Assembly: GCA_020430775.1 (NCBI GenBank)
Contig: JAGQJE010000039.1
Span: forward strand, 1-50,988
Length of the DNA stretch: 50,988 bases
DNA from: Myxococcales bacterium
GTDB lineage: Bacteria; Myxococcota_A; Polyangia; Polyangiales; Houyiibacteriaceae
Direction of reading: 5' to 3'
In this document: in pieces, positions 42,849 through 50,506 of the stretch
How positions within the stretch are numbered: the first letter of the stretch is position 1
How the letters are laid out: each line of letters starts with the position of its first letter
Position numbers and translations under genes: made by a program
Notes under the pieces: generated by a model
The model's database searches: none
What the model was told of the DNA's origin: nothing
What the model saw: the letters and a program-made list of their open reading frames with translations, nothing else

Positions 42849-44674
42849 GCCCCGGCCGCCCATCGCGCGTGCGTCGACGGCTCGGCCCGGCCGCGTGCCT
42901 CGCGCTGGCGGTCGCCACGGCGGGCGCGTGCTGCGGCTGCACCTTCACCGAGCCCACGCTCGAACAAGGCGTCAATCGCTGCCGGCGCGACGGCGATTGC
43001 GCGAGCGGTCGTTGCGAGGGGGGGGGTTGCATCGCCGCGGCGGCGACCTCGTACCCCGTGACCCTCATCGTGACACCGGCCGCGACCACGAGCCGGCCCA
43101 TGCTCGCGAGCTGGTCGTCCGGGCCGCGGAGGCCGATGGGCGCTGCGGAGTGGGACATCACCGCGCCGGCGCAGACGCGCGTGCTCGGGCGCGTCACCTT
43201 CATGGACGTGCCCGTGCCGGCGGGCATCGCCTTCCGGCGCCTGAGCCCCGTGGCCGGCCGACCCCTCGATCCGCTGCGGACGACGACGGTCGCCGAGCCG
43301 GGCGACGGACCGGACGGCGCGCCCTTCGACTACTCGGTGTACCTCGAGCGCGGCGCTACGTACGACGCCGAGATCCAGCCGAACGACGACACGCTGGCGC
43401 TGCCCGACGAGGCCTCCTCGGCGCCCGCGCGCACGCTCTTGCCTCCGCTCACGCTGCGCTTCACCGTGCCGTCCACGGGGCCGGACCGGGCCCGCGCGAA
43501 CCTCGAATACCCCGCGTCGCTCGCGCAGCGGTGCACCGCGTCGCTCCGCAGCGCCTGCCGGCTCTCCGGCGTCGTGCGCAGCGCCGCGGTCTCCGGCCCG
43601 AACCCTACGGTGAGCGGCTTGACCGTGCGCGCGATCGACGCGGTCTCGGGCGCCGTCGTCTCGTCGACCGACCGCACCGTCGACGGGCGCTTCACGGTGC
43701 GCATCGCGCCGACCAGCGCGCGCTACCTGCTCGAGGTCAGCGGCGTCGCCGACGACGTCGCGACACCGACCGTCACCTTCGACCCTGCGCTCTTCTTTCC
43801 GGGCGACCAAGACCCGGTGCTCCTCGTGCCCGCCGTGTCCGAAGTGCGCCGCACCGTCGCCGTGCGCACCACCGACGGGACCCCCGCCCCCGCGGCCAAC
43901 GTGCGCTTCAGCGGCACCGACGTCGGCTCCTCGCCGCTCAACCTGTACGGCACGTTCGTCGCCGCCGGGGTGACCTCGTCCGACGCGAGCCGTCTCGGCG
44001 AGCTCGAGCTCCCGCTGCTCCCCGGCGCGTACAGCGTGCGCGTGGTGCCCGGGCAGCCCGTGCGGGCCGCCGTGCTCGAGACGGCGCTGACGGTCGGCTC
44101 GGGCGACGACACCGCCGGCGAGCCGATCGTCCTCACGCTGCCCGTGCGGTCGCGTCTGGTCGGCACCGTCCGAGACCCGAACGGACGCGCCATCGTCGCC
44201 GCGAACGTCGACGCGCTCGCGCGGCGCGTCGGCGCGCAGCCCTCCGCGCGTTCCTCCCACAGCACGACGGACCCGACCGGCCGCTTCTCGCTCGATCTCG
44301 ACGGCGGCCGCTACGACCTCGTCATCAAGCCGCCCGACAACACCGGCTACGGTTGGCTCGTCGTGGCCGGCGTCGAGATCGGCACCGGCGTCGAACGCAG
44401 CGCCTCGTACTCGGTCGCGGCGCCGGTCGTCGTCCGCGGGACCCTGCGCGACCAGGCCGGCGTCCCACTCGCGGGGGCGGTCGTCCGGGCGTACGCACTC
44501 GTCGGTCCCACCGGGTCCATCCAGATCGGGAGCGGCTCGGACAAGGACGCGCTCGGCGGCGAGCGCGAGGGTGTCGCGACAGACGAGGCGCCCGCGACCT
44601 ACGACCTGCTCGTCGGACAGGCGAGCTCCGACGCGTCGGGTCACTACGAGCTGCTCCTGCCCCAGGCGCTGTAG
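42845..44674 (+). CDS. Large lipoprotein with carboxypeptidase-regulatory-like repeats
   Basis: A 609-residue exported protein. A short basic start and hydrophobic core (CLALAVATAGACCGC) give a likely lipobox AGAC. A cysteine motif follows, NRCRRDGDCASGRCEGGGC (near residue 42), of the kind common in myxobacterial surface lipoproteins. The rest holds several beta-sandwich units. At least two resemble carboxypeptidase-regulatory-like domains: SRLVGTVRDPNGRAIVAANV (near residue 437) and VRGTLRDQAGVPLAGAVVRA (near 530). It is probably structural or adhesive; no catalytic motif is seen. It overlaps the preceding lipoprotein gene by 4 bp. Confidence 0.75.
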   Translation: MSPGRPSRVRRRLGPAACLALAVATAGACCGCTFTEPTLEQGVNRCRRDGDCASGRCEGGGCIAAAATSYPVTLIVTPAATTSRPMLASWSSGPRRPMGAAEWDITAPAQTRVLGRVTFMDVPVPAGIAFRRLSPVAGRPLDPLRTTTVAEPGDGPDGAPFDYSVYLERGATYDAEIQPNDDTLALPDEASSAPARTLLPPLTLRFTVPSTGPDRARANLEYPASLAQRCTASLRSACRLSGVVRSAAVSGPNPTVSGLTVRAIDAVSGAVVSSTDRTVDGRFTVRIAPTSARYLLEVSGVADDVATPTVTFDPALFFPGDQDPVLLVPAVSEVRRTVAVRTTDGTPAPAANVRFSGTDVGSSPLNLYGTFVAAGVTSSDASRLGELELPLLPGAYSVRVVPGQPVRAAVLETALTVGSGDDTAGEPIVLTLPVRSRLVGTVRDPNGRAIVAANVDALARRVGAQPSARSSHSTTDPTGRFSLDLDGGRYDLVIKPPDNTGYGWLVVAGVEIGTGVERSASYSVAAPVVVRGTLRDQAGVPLAGAVVRAYALVGPTGSIQIGSGSDKDALGGEREGVATDEAPATYDLLVGQASSDASGHYELLLPQAL

Positions 44675-44680
44675 TACGCT
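44675..44680 (+). promoter_or_regulatory. -10 box upstream of the third crotonase gene
   Basis: TACGCT lies 1 base after the lipoprotein stop and 63 nt before the ATG at 44744. The GTG 7 nt downstream of it is not in the crotonase frame, so here a short leader is expected. Confidence 0.3.
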
Positions 44681-44743
44681 CGTCACCGTGGGTCGTTCGG
44701 CGAGCGGCGCGCGTCCGCCGACCGCCTCGCCGAGCCCGAAGCC

Positions 44744-45613
44744 ATGCCCACCGACGACCCGATGCCAGTCCATTCCGGCGAATCCGCCGTACGCGTCGAC
44801 GCGAGACCGCCGCTCGCCGTCGTCACGATCGACCGGCCCGCCGTTCGCAACGCGGTCGACGGCCCCACCGCGCGGGCGCTCTACGACGCGTTCGTCGCCT
44901 TCGACGACGACGACGCGCTCGCGGTCGCGATCCTCCGGGGCGAAGGGGCGCACTTTTGCGCCGGCGCGGACCTCGAGGCGCTCGCGAGCGGCGACGCTGA
45001 GCGGCGCAACGCGATCGAGCCGCTCCGGGCGAGCGACGCGCGCTCGCTCGGACCGATGGGACCGACCCGGCTCCAGCTCCGCAAGCCCGTCATCGCGGCC
45101 GTCGACGGCTACTGCGTCGCCGGCGGGCTCGAGCTCGCGCTCTGGTGCGACCTGCGCGTCGCGACGGAACGCGCGGTCTTCGGCGTGTTCTGCCGGCGCT
45201 TCGGCGTCCCGCTCATCGACGGTGGCACGGTGCGCCTGCCGCGCGTGGTCGGCATGGGTCGCGCGCTCGACATGGTCCTCACAGGCCGTCCGGTCGACGC
45301 GGAGGAGGCGCTCGCGATGGGCCTCGTGAACCGCGTCGTCACGCCGGCCGCGCTCATCGGTGAGGCCGAGCGGCTCGCCGGACAGCTCGCGTCGGCGCCG
45401 GCGACCTGCCTGCGCAACGACCGCGCGAGCGTGCATGAGCAGTGGGGGCTCGGCGAGCGGGACGCGCTCGGCAACGAGCTGCGCCGAGGTCTCGAGACCC
45501 TGCGATCGGGCGAGGCGCTCAGCGGCGCGCACCGCTTCGCCGCGGGCGCCGGTCGACACGGAGCGGGGGCGAGCGAGGGCGTGGGCGCCGGCGAGGACGG
45601 CGACGCGCGCTGA
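44744..45613 (+). CDS. Enoyl-CoA hydratase/isomerase family protein (one catalytic Glu retained)
   Basis: A 289-residue crotonase-fold protein. PPLAVVTIDRPAVRNAVDGP begins the fold and AHFCAGADLEALASGD is the CoA-binding turn. The first catalytic glutamate is present in GYCVAGGLELALWCDLRVA (near residue 128), but the position of the second is occupied by FCRR in FGVFCRRFGVPLIDGGTVRL. It may be an isomerase or a non-hydratase member. The last ~25 residues are a Gly/Ala-rich tail (RHGAGASEGVGAGEDGDAR), probably disordered. The gene stands alone between the lipoproteins and a DUF202 gene. Confidence 0.88.
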   Translation: MPTDDPMPVHSGESAVRVDARPPLAVVTIDRPAVRNAVDGPTARALYDAFVAFDDDDALAVAILRGEGAHFCAGADLEALASGDAERRNAIEPLRASDARSLGPMGPTRLQLRKPVIAAVDGYCVAGGLELALWCDLRVATERAVFGVFCRRFGVPLIDGGTVRLPRVVGMGRALDMVLTGRPVDAEEALAMGLVNRVVTPAALIGEAERLAGQLASAPATCLRNDRASVHEQWGLGERDALGNELRRGLETLRSGEALSGAHRFAAGAGRHGAGASEGVGAGEDGDAR

Positions 45614-45661
45614 CGCCCTGGCCTGCCAGCGGGTTGTGCCACGAAGGCTCGGCGGCTCGGC

Positions 45662-45667
45662 TATGCT
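45662..45667 (+). promoter_or_regulatory. -10 box for the DUF202 gene
   Basis: TATGCT ends 11 nt before the ATG at 45679, leaving at most a few bases of leader. Confidence 0.4.
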
Positions 45668-45678
45668 CGTCGTGACCC

Positions 45679-45966
45679 ATGCCCGAGCGGTACTACGAGC
45701 ACATCCCGGTGACCGACGCGCTCGCGGCGGAGCGCACCGTGCTCTCCGCGGAGCGCACCTTCCTGGCGTACCTGCGCACCAGCTTCGCCATGTTCATCAC
45801 TGGGCTCACCGGCAGCCAGCTCCTGCGGCGGGAGTCGCTCGTCGTCACGGGGTACGTGCTGACCGCGGCGAGCGTCGGCGTGCTCATCGTGGGCGCCATC
45901 CGCTACCGCGCGTCGCGCCGCCGCGTGCGCCACCTCATCGCCCGCCTCGTCGCGACGCAGCGGTAG
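45679..45966 (+). CDS. DUF202 (YidH-like) small membrane protein
   Basis: A 95-residue protein with the DUF202 signature LAAERTVLSAERTFLAYLRT at residues 14-33. Two membrane helices follow (FAMFITGLTGSQLL and YVLTAASVGVLIVGAIRY) and then a basic tail. The family is widespread and of unknown biochemical function; some eukaryotic relatives are linked to polyphosphate synthesis (VTC1-like). It ends 20 bp from the convergent dtd gene. Confidence 0.85.
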   Translation: MPERYYEHIPVTDALAAERTVLSAERTFLAYLRTSFAMFITGLTGSQLLRRESLVVTGYVLTAASVGVLIVGAIRYRASRRRVRHLIARLVATQR

Positions 45967-45985
45967 CAGCGCGCTCGCGGCGCCT

Positions 45986-46435
45986 TCAGTAGAGCTTGTC
46001 GCTGTCGATCTGGATCGTCACGGGGCCGTCGACGTCCGAGCGCACGCACATCGAGGCGCGAAAGCGTCCCGTCGCGACCCGCAGCCCGCCGGCGCGCAGG
46101 CGAGCGACCACCGCTTCGTACAGCGCCTCGGCGAGCGCCGGCTCGGCGGCGTCGGTGAAGCTCGGCCGGCGCCCGCGCCGCACGTCGCCAAAGAGCGTGA
46201 ACTGCGACACGACCAGGACCTCGCCCGCGATGTCCGTCACCGAGCGCGACATCTTTCCGGCCTCGTCCTTGAACACCCGCAGGCCGGCCACCTTGTCGGC
46301 GACGTAGGCGACCGCGCCCGGGCCGTCCGCCGCGGCGACCCCGAGGTACACGAGCAGCCCCCGCCCGATCTCACCGACCACCGCGTCGTCGACGACGACC
46401 GCCGCTCGCGCCACCCGCTGCACCACCGCGCGCAT
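45986..46435 (-). CDS. dtd: D-aminoacyl-tRNA deacylase
   Basis: A 149-residue Dtd protein that hydrolyses D-amino acids and glycine mischarged to t[23 protein letters not shown] is the standard opening. The active-site SQFTL motif is in [20 protein letters not shown] (near residue 78), and the Gly-cis-Pro motif is [14 protein letters not shown] at the C-terminus, where NGPV is usual. Full length. It is convergent with the DUF202 gene and downstream of the cation exchanger on the same strand, separated by 118 bp. Confidence 0.95.
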   Translation of the reverse strand: MRAVVQRVARAAVVVDDAVVGEIGRGLLVYLGVAAADGPGAVAYVADKVAGLRVFKDEAGKMSRSVTDIAGEVLVVSQFTLFGDVRRGRRPSFTDAAEPALAEALYEAVVARLRAGGLRVATGRFRASMCVRSDVDGPVTIQIDSDKLY

Positions 46436-46553
46436 GGCCCACCGCTACCAGCGGATCCTCTCGAGCGCCAGCGTGCCGAGCCGCGCCCGAGTGACGCTCG
46501 CACGCGATCGTCGCGGCAGCGGACGCCCCGGTCGCCCAGCCGCCAGGGTGCCC

Positions 46554-47510
46554 TCAGAGCAGCACGACGAGGTACGCGGCGAAGCCGGCCAGCAGCAGCG
46601 CACCTTCCCAGCGGTTCACCCGCATCCCTGACCACATCAGCGGCAGCAGCAGCAGCGACGCGCCGATGAGCCACCAGTCGTCGCGCCCGATGAGCTCGGG
46701 CGGCACCACCATCGGCCGCAACGTCGCGGCTACGCCGACGATGCCGAGCGCGTTGAAGATGTTGGACCCGATCACGTTCCCGACGGCGATGTCGTCCTGT
46801 CCACGCCGCGCCGCCACCAACGACGTGATCAGCTCCGGCGTGCTCGTGCCGGCGGCGACGATCGTCAGACCGATGACCGTGCTCGAGACGCCGAGCGCCT
46901 GCGCGACGCCCACCGCGCCGTGCACCATCGTTCGGGCGCCCGCGGCGAGCAGGGCTATCCCTACGGCTACGGCCAGCAGGTTCAGCGCGAGCGCCTGCCA
47001 CCCTGTGCGACCCCACGAGGCGGTCGCTACCTCGGCGAGCGCGTGCTGCTCGGCCGCCGAGGCCGCGTGACGCCCCACCCACACCACGTACACCGTGAAG
47101 CACACCATCGCGCCCAAGAGGATGGCGCCCTCGACGCGTCCGACGCGCCCGTTGAGACAGAACGCGTGGAGCACGACCGCGGACGCGAACATCACCGGCC
47201 ACTCGAGACGAACGGTGCTGCCCTGTATCCGCAGCGGCCGGACCAAGGCGGTGAGCCCCAACACGACCCCGATGTTGAAGATGTTGGAGCCGACGACGTT
47301 GCCGAGCGAGAGGCCGGGGCGGTCTGCGATCGCTGCCTGCACCGACACGACGAGCTCCGGCATGGAGGTGCCCGCGGCGACGACCGTGAGCCCGACGACG
47401 GCCGGCGTGACGCGGGCGCTCAAGGCGAGTCCGCTCGCGCCGCGGACCAGCGCCTCGGCGCCGCCCACGAGGAGCGCTAGCCCGACCAACACGAGGAGCC
47501 AGTCCAACAA
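46554..47510 (-). CDS. yrbG: Calcium/sodium antiporter (YrbG/CaCA family)
   Basis: A 318-residue inner-membrane exchanger with about ten hydrophobic helices arranged as an inverted repeat. The two alpha-repeats are visible: [18 protein letters not shown] with [16 protein letters not shown] (near residues 45-85), and [18 protein letters not shown] with [16 protein letters not shown] (near 215-255). The Glu of each PEL segment binds the cation. It probably extrudes Ca2+ using Na+ or H+. It starts with TTG at 47510; TATGAG 8 nt upstream fits the leaderless pattern. Divergent from the patatin gene. Confidence 0.93.
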   Translation of the reverse strand: MLDWLLVLVGLALLVGGAEALVRGASGLALSARVTPAVVGLTVVAAGTSMPELVVSVQAAIADRPGLSLGNVVGSNIFNIGVVLGLTALVRPLRIQGSTVRLEWPVMFASAVVLHAFCLNGRVGRVEGAILLGAMVCFTVYVVWVGRHAASAAEQHALAEVATASWGRTGWQALALNLLAVAVGIALLAAGARTMVHGAVGVAQALGVSSTVIGLTIVAAGTSTPELITSLVAARRGQDDIAVGNVIGSNIFNALGIVGVAATLRPMVVPPELIGRDDWWLIGASLLLLPLMWSGMRVNRWEGALLLAGFAAYLVVLL

Positions 47511-47518
47511 GGCGGGCT

Positions 47519-47524
47519 CTCATA
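47519..47524 (-). promoter_or_regulatory. -10-like box for the exchanger gene
   Basis: On the minus strand TATGAG lies 8 nt before the TTG at 47510. The last base differs from the usual T, so it is a weaker match. Confidence 0.3.
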
Positions 47525-47574
47525 CGGCGCGCGGTCGGGCCGCGCCAGACGACCGCAAGAGGCGCGCGGCGCGA

Positions 47575-47580
47575 TACGCT
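47575..47580 (+). promoter_or_regulatory. -10 box for the patatin gene
   Basis: TACGCT lies 6 nt before the ATG at 47587, so transcription would start at or next to the start codon. No -35 match is seen. Confidence 0.45.
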
Positions 47581-47586
47581 CCAGCC

Positions 47587-48786
47587 ATGGCTGACACGAA
47601 CACGACGCCTGCGCGCGCCGGAATCGTCCTGTCGGGCGGCGGGGCACGTGGTGCCTACGAGGCGGGCGTCACGGCGGGGATCATCGAGACGCTCGTCGCG
47701 CGCGGTTCACGGCATCCGTTCTCGATCTTCACGGGGACGTCGGTGGGCGCGATCAACGCGGCGTGGCTGGCCGCGCACGCGGACTGCGCAGACCTCTGCG
47801 TCGGGGGCCTGCTCGAGCAGTGGCGCGCGCTGGACCTCGGCGAGCACCTCCGGATCAGCCCGCGACGCTTCCTGCTGAGGGGACGCGCGGGTGATCGGCT
47901 CGGCCGCTCCCTCGTCGACCCGCGCGCCCTCGAGAAGCTCGTCGGTACCCGCATCCCCTTTGAACGGCTGCACGCGAACGTGGACGCCGGGCTCGTCCAC
48001 GCGCTCGTCATCGCGGCGTTCAACGTGGGCACCACGCGGACGACGATGTTCGCCGAGCTGGCCGAGGGCGCGTCCTTCAAGAGCTCCCGCGACGCGCGGC
48101 GCGTGGCGAAGCCGACGCGAATCCGCGACGTCCACGTGCTCGCCTCGGCGGCCATCCCGCTGGTCTTCCCCGCGCGCCGGATCGGCACCCGCTACTACTG
48201 CGACGGTGGCATCCGCTTCAACACCCCGCTCGCGCCCGCCATCCGCACCGGCGCCGACCGGCTGCTCGTCGTGTCTGCCCTGCATCAGCAGCCGACGGGG
48301 GACGTCCCTCGCTCCACCGAGGCCCGCCACACCGCCGCCTACCCGAGCCCGCTCTTTCTGATGGGCAAGGTCCTCACGGCGCTCTTGCTCGACCCGCTCG
48401 ATCACGACGTCGCCGTGATGGACCGCATCAACCGGCTGTGGCGTACGCTCGAGACCACGCTCGAGCCGGCTGAGCTGCACCGCATCCAGGACGTGCTGCG
48501 CGCCACCCGCGGCGCGGCCTACCGGGAGGTGCGCACGCTCGTCTTCCACCCGTCGGAGGACATCGGCGAGATGGCCGCCGCCTACGCGCGCGAGACCAGA
48601 CATCGCTCGCTCACCGACCGGCTCTTCGCGGCGCTGTCGACGCGCGGGAACGAGATGGAGGCCGACCTCTTGTCGTTCCTGCTCTTCGACGGTGGGTTCG
48701 CCACCCAGCTCATCGAGCTCGGCCGCGGCGACGCCCGGCGGCGCGCGGACGAGGTGTGCGCGTTCTTCGCGCCGGAGGCCTCCTGA
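47587..48786 (+). CDS. Patatin-like phospholipase
   Basis: A 399-residue serine lipase of the patatin/RssA type. The oxyanion-hole motif is GIVLSGGGARGAYEAGVTAG (residues 12-31), the nucleophile elbow is FTGTSVGAINAAWLAAH (Ser near residue 50), and the catalytic Asp is in RYYCDGGIRFNTPLAPA (near residue 205), completing the Ser-Asp dyad. About 170 residues follow the patatin core, mostly helical. No signal peptide or membrane segment, so cytosolic hydrolysis of phospholipid or storage lipid is likely. It has a leaderless-type promoter and faces QueE convergently across a repeat array. Confidence 0.92.
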   Translation: MADTNTTPARAGIVLSGGGARGAYEAGVTAGIIETLVARGSRHPFSIFTGTSVGAINAAWLAAHADCADLCVGGLLEQWRALDLGEHLRISPRRFLLRGRAGDRLGRSLVDPRALEKLVGTRIPFERLHANVDAGLVHALVIAAFNVGTTRTTMFAELAEGASFKSSRDARRVAKPTRIRDVHVLASAAIPLVFPARRIGTRYYCDGGIRFNTPLAPAIRTGADRLLVVSALHQQPTGDVPRSTEARHTAAYPSPLFLMGKVLTALLLDPLDHDVAVMDRINRLWRTLETTLEPAELHRIQDVLRATRGAAYREVRTLVFHPSEDIGEMAAAYARETRHRSLTDRLFAALSTRGNEMEADLLSFLLFDGGFATQLIELGRGDARRRADEVCAFFAPEAS

Positions 48787-48822
48787 CCTTCGACGCCGCC
48801 CGGGCGCAGATGCGTGGGGTGG

Positions 48823-49030
48823 GAGGTCGGTTCAGGCGCGGGGTCGGGGTCGGGACCGCGTGCGGGTGCGGGGGCGGGCTCAGGAGCGGGTGCAGGATCG
48901 GGTGCGGGTGCGGGTGCGGGTGCGGGTGCGGGATCGATGTCGCGAGCGGGGTCGATGTCGGGAGCGGGGGCGGGATCGGGGTCGATGTCGGGAGCGGGGG
49001 CGGGATCGGGCGGGCGCTGGCGCGGGTGCG
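48823..49030. repeat. GGGNNC hexamer array with a perfect 30-bp tandem duplication
   Basis: The convergent gap between the patatin and queE genes is filled with G-rich hexamers, including five GGTGCG-type units at ~48900-48930. At 48951-48980 and 48981-49010 two 30-bp copies are identical, and a diverged partial copy precedes them. The plus strand has many GGG runs at six-base steps, suited to G-quadruplex formation. No gene is supported. Confidence 0.9.
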
Positions 49031-49058
49031 GGGCGTGCGGCTCGGGGCCGGAAGGCGC

Positions 49059-49715
49059 TCACACGCCAGCCGCGTCGCCGCCCCAGATGTACTTGTGCGC
49101 CTGGAGCTGAAAGCGGGCCGGGAGCCGGTCTTCCAGCATCCACGCGATGAGCTGCGCCGGCTCGAGCTCACCCCACACGCAGCTCAGCAGCACCGCGCCG
49201 GCGCGCTGCGCCAGGCCGTGCTCGGCGATGACCCTGCGCGCCCACTCGTAGTCGGCCCGGTCCGCGAGCACGAGCTTGACCTCGTCCCGCCGCGTGAGGC
49301 GCTGGACGTTCGACCACCGGTTTCGCTCGCACTCGCCGCTGCCAGGCGCCTTGAAATCGACGATGCGGTGCACCCGCGGGTCGACGGCGGAGATGTCGCG
49401 CTCGCCGCTCGTCTCGAGCAGCACCGTTCGGCCCGCGTCGCAGAGCGCGCGCAGCAGCGGGAGCGTCGCGGCCTGGAGCAGCGGCTCGCCCCCGGTGACC
49501 TCGACGAGGGGCGTCTCGTGCGCGAGCGCCTCGGAGAGCACGTCCTCGAGCGAACGGCGCTCGCCCCCCTCGAAGGCCTGCGGCGTGTCACACCACCGGC
49601 AGCGGAGGTTGCAGCGAGAGAGCCGAACGAACGTACACGGCCACCCGACGAAGCTCGATTCGCCCTGGATCGACGCGTAGATCTCGTGGATGAGCAGGCC
49701 GTTCGGGTCGTGCAT
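49059..49715 (-). CDS. queE: 7-carboxy-7-deazaguanine synthase
   Basis: A 218-residue radical-SAM enzyme that contracts 6-carboxytetrahydropterin to 7-carboxy-7-deazaguanine on the way to queuosine. The opening IHEIYASIQGESSFVGWPCT is diagnostic. The iron-sulfur motif C-x3-C-x2-C is in RCNLRCRWCDTPQAF (near residue 35), and VEVTGGEPLLQ (near 72) is the SAM-binding GGE. The family tail QLQAHKYIWG is present. No queC, queD or queF is in the window, so the pathway is scattered. 121 bp downstream of the TetR gene on the same strand. Confidence 0.95.
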   Translation of the reverse strand: MHDPNGLLIHEIYASIQGESSFVGWPCTFVRLSRCNLRCRWCDTPQAFEGGERRSLEDVLSEALAHETPLVEVTGGEPLLQAATLPLLRALCDAGRTVLLETSGERDISAVDPRVHRIVDFKAPGSGECERNRWSNVQRLTRRDEVKLVLADRADYEWARRVIAEHGLAQRAGAVLLSCVWGELEPAQLIAWMLEDRLPARFQLQAHKYIWGGDAAGV

Positions 49716-49836
49716 CGGCTGACCAGCGTGCAGGGCGCGGGGGCGCCGATCAAGCCAGCTTCAAGCCGCCCCGCCCCCGTGACGCCAGAGACCACCGCCG
49801 CGCGGTGAGCGAGGGGGTAAGCCGCGATCGGGACGT

Positions 49837-50469
49837 TCAAGGGCGCCGAAGGAGCCGCTCGAGCGAACACCACGCGCGCGCCGCCCGCGCGGCCGCATCG
49901 TTCGGCTCTGCTGCCGGCGCCCCGAAGAGCAGCGCAAAGATCAGGCCCTGGACCATGAGCGTCATGTCCTCGACCGAGACGCCGTCGACGAGCTGGCCTC
50001 GGCGCTGCGCCTCGAGGAGCGCCTCACGGCCAAGCGCGAGCGCGCGCCGCTTCAGCGCGGCTACCCGCGCGGCGCCCTCGGGGCCCGCGGCGTGGGCGAG
50101 CTCGTCCGAGAAGACGATGCGCGGGATGCCCGGATGCTCGTGCACCATCTGCACCCGGTAGCTGACGACCTGACCCAGCCAGTCGAGCGGATCGTCAGTC
50201 CGGTCGGGAAGCCGCTCGAACATGACCTCCTCCACGCGGTCGAGCGCCGCGACGACGATGGCCTGCTTATTTCGAAAGTGCCGAAAGAGCGCGCCCTCGG
50301 AGATGCCTACGCGTTCGGCGATCGCGGCCGTGGTGAATCGCTGAAGCCCAGCCTCGGCGATGATCCCGAGCGCCGCGTCGACGATCTGGCGGCGGCGTTC
50401 TTCGGTCGGCAAGCGACGCGTCACCTCGGAAGTAAACACTCGCTTGCGTTCATCGCCAAGCGGAATCAT
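49837..50469 (-). CDS. TetR/AcrR family regulator, divergent from an efflux gene
   Basis: A 210-residue TetR repressor. The helix-turn-helix is RRRQIVDAALGIIAEAGLQR followed by FTTAAIAERVGISEGALFRH (residues ~25-63). The C-terminal ligand domain has SDELAHAAGPEGAARVAALK-like helices and resembles CecR/YbiH-type regulators, which control HlyD-ABC exporters. It is divergent from just such an HlyD gene, and a palindrome in the gap is its likely operator. ATG 50469 lacks a Shine-Dalgarno; in-frame GTGs at 50439 and 50424 are alternatives closer to the domain. Confidence 0.92.
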   Translation of the reverse strand: MIPLGDERKRVFTSEVTRRLPTEERRRQIVDAALGIIAEAGLQRFTTAAIAERVGISEGALFRHFRNKQAIVVAALDRVEEVMFERLPDRTDDPLDWLGQVVSYRVQMVHEHPGIPRIVFSDELAHAAGPEGAARVAALKRRALALGREALLEAQRRGQLVDGVSVEDMTLMVQGLIFALLFGAPAAEPNDAAARAARAWCSLERLLRRP

Positions 50470-50486
50470 CTTACGAGAGGCAAGTG

Positions 50487-50500
50487 AGTAAACATTTACT
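50487..50500. promoter_or_regulatory. Probable TetR operator
   Basis: AGTAAACATTTACT is an inverted repeat of AGTAAA and TTTACT around a 2-bp centre. It sits in an AT-rich 37-bp gap between the divergent TetR and HlyD starts. A half-site AGTAAACA recurs at 50431-50438 inside the regulator's first codons. Binding would block both promoters. Confidence 0.7.
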
Positions 50501-50506
50501 TATGTC

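Noticed and set aside
48951-49010. Direct repeats considered as a CRISPR array
   Set aside because: The 30-bp copies abut with no spacers, are internally made of hexamers, and no cas gene is in the window.
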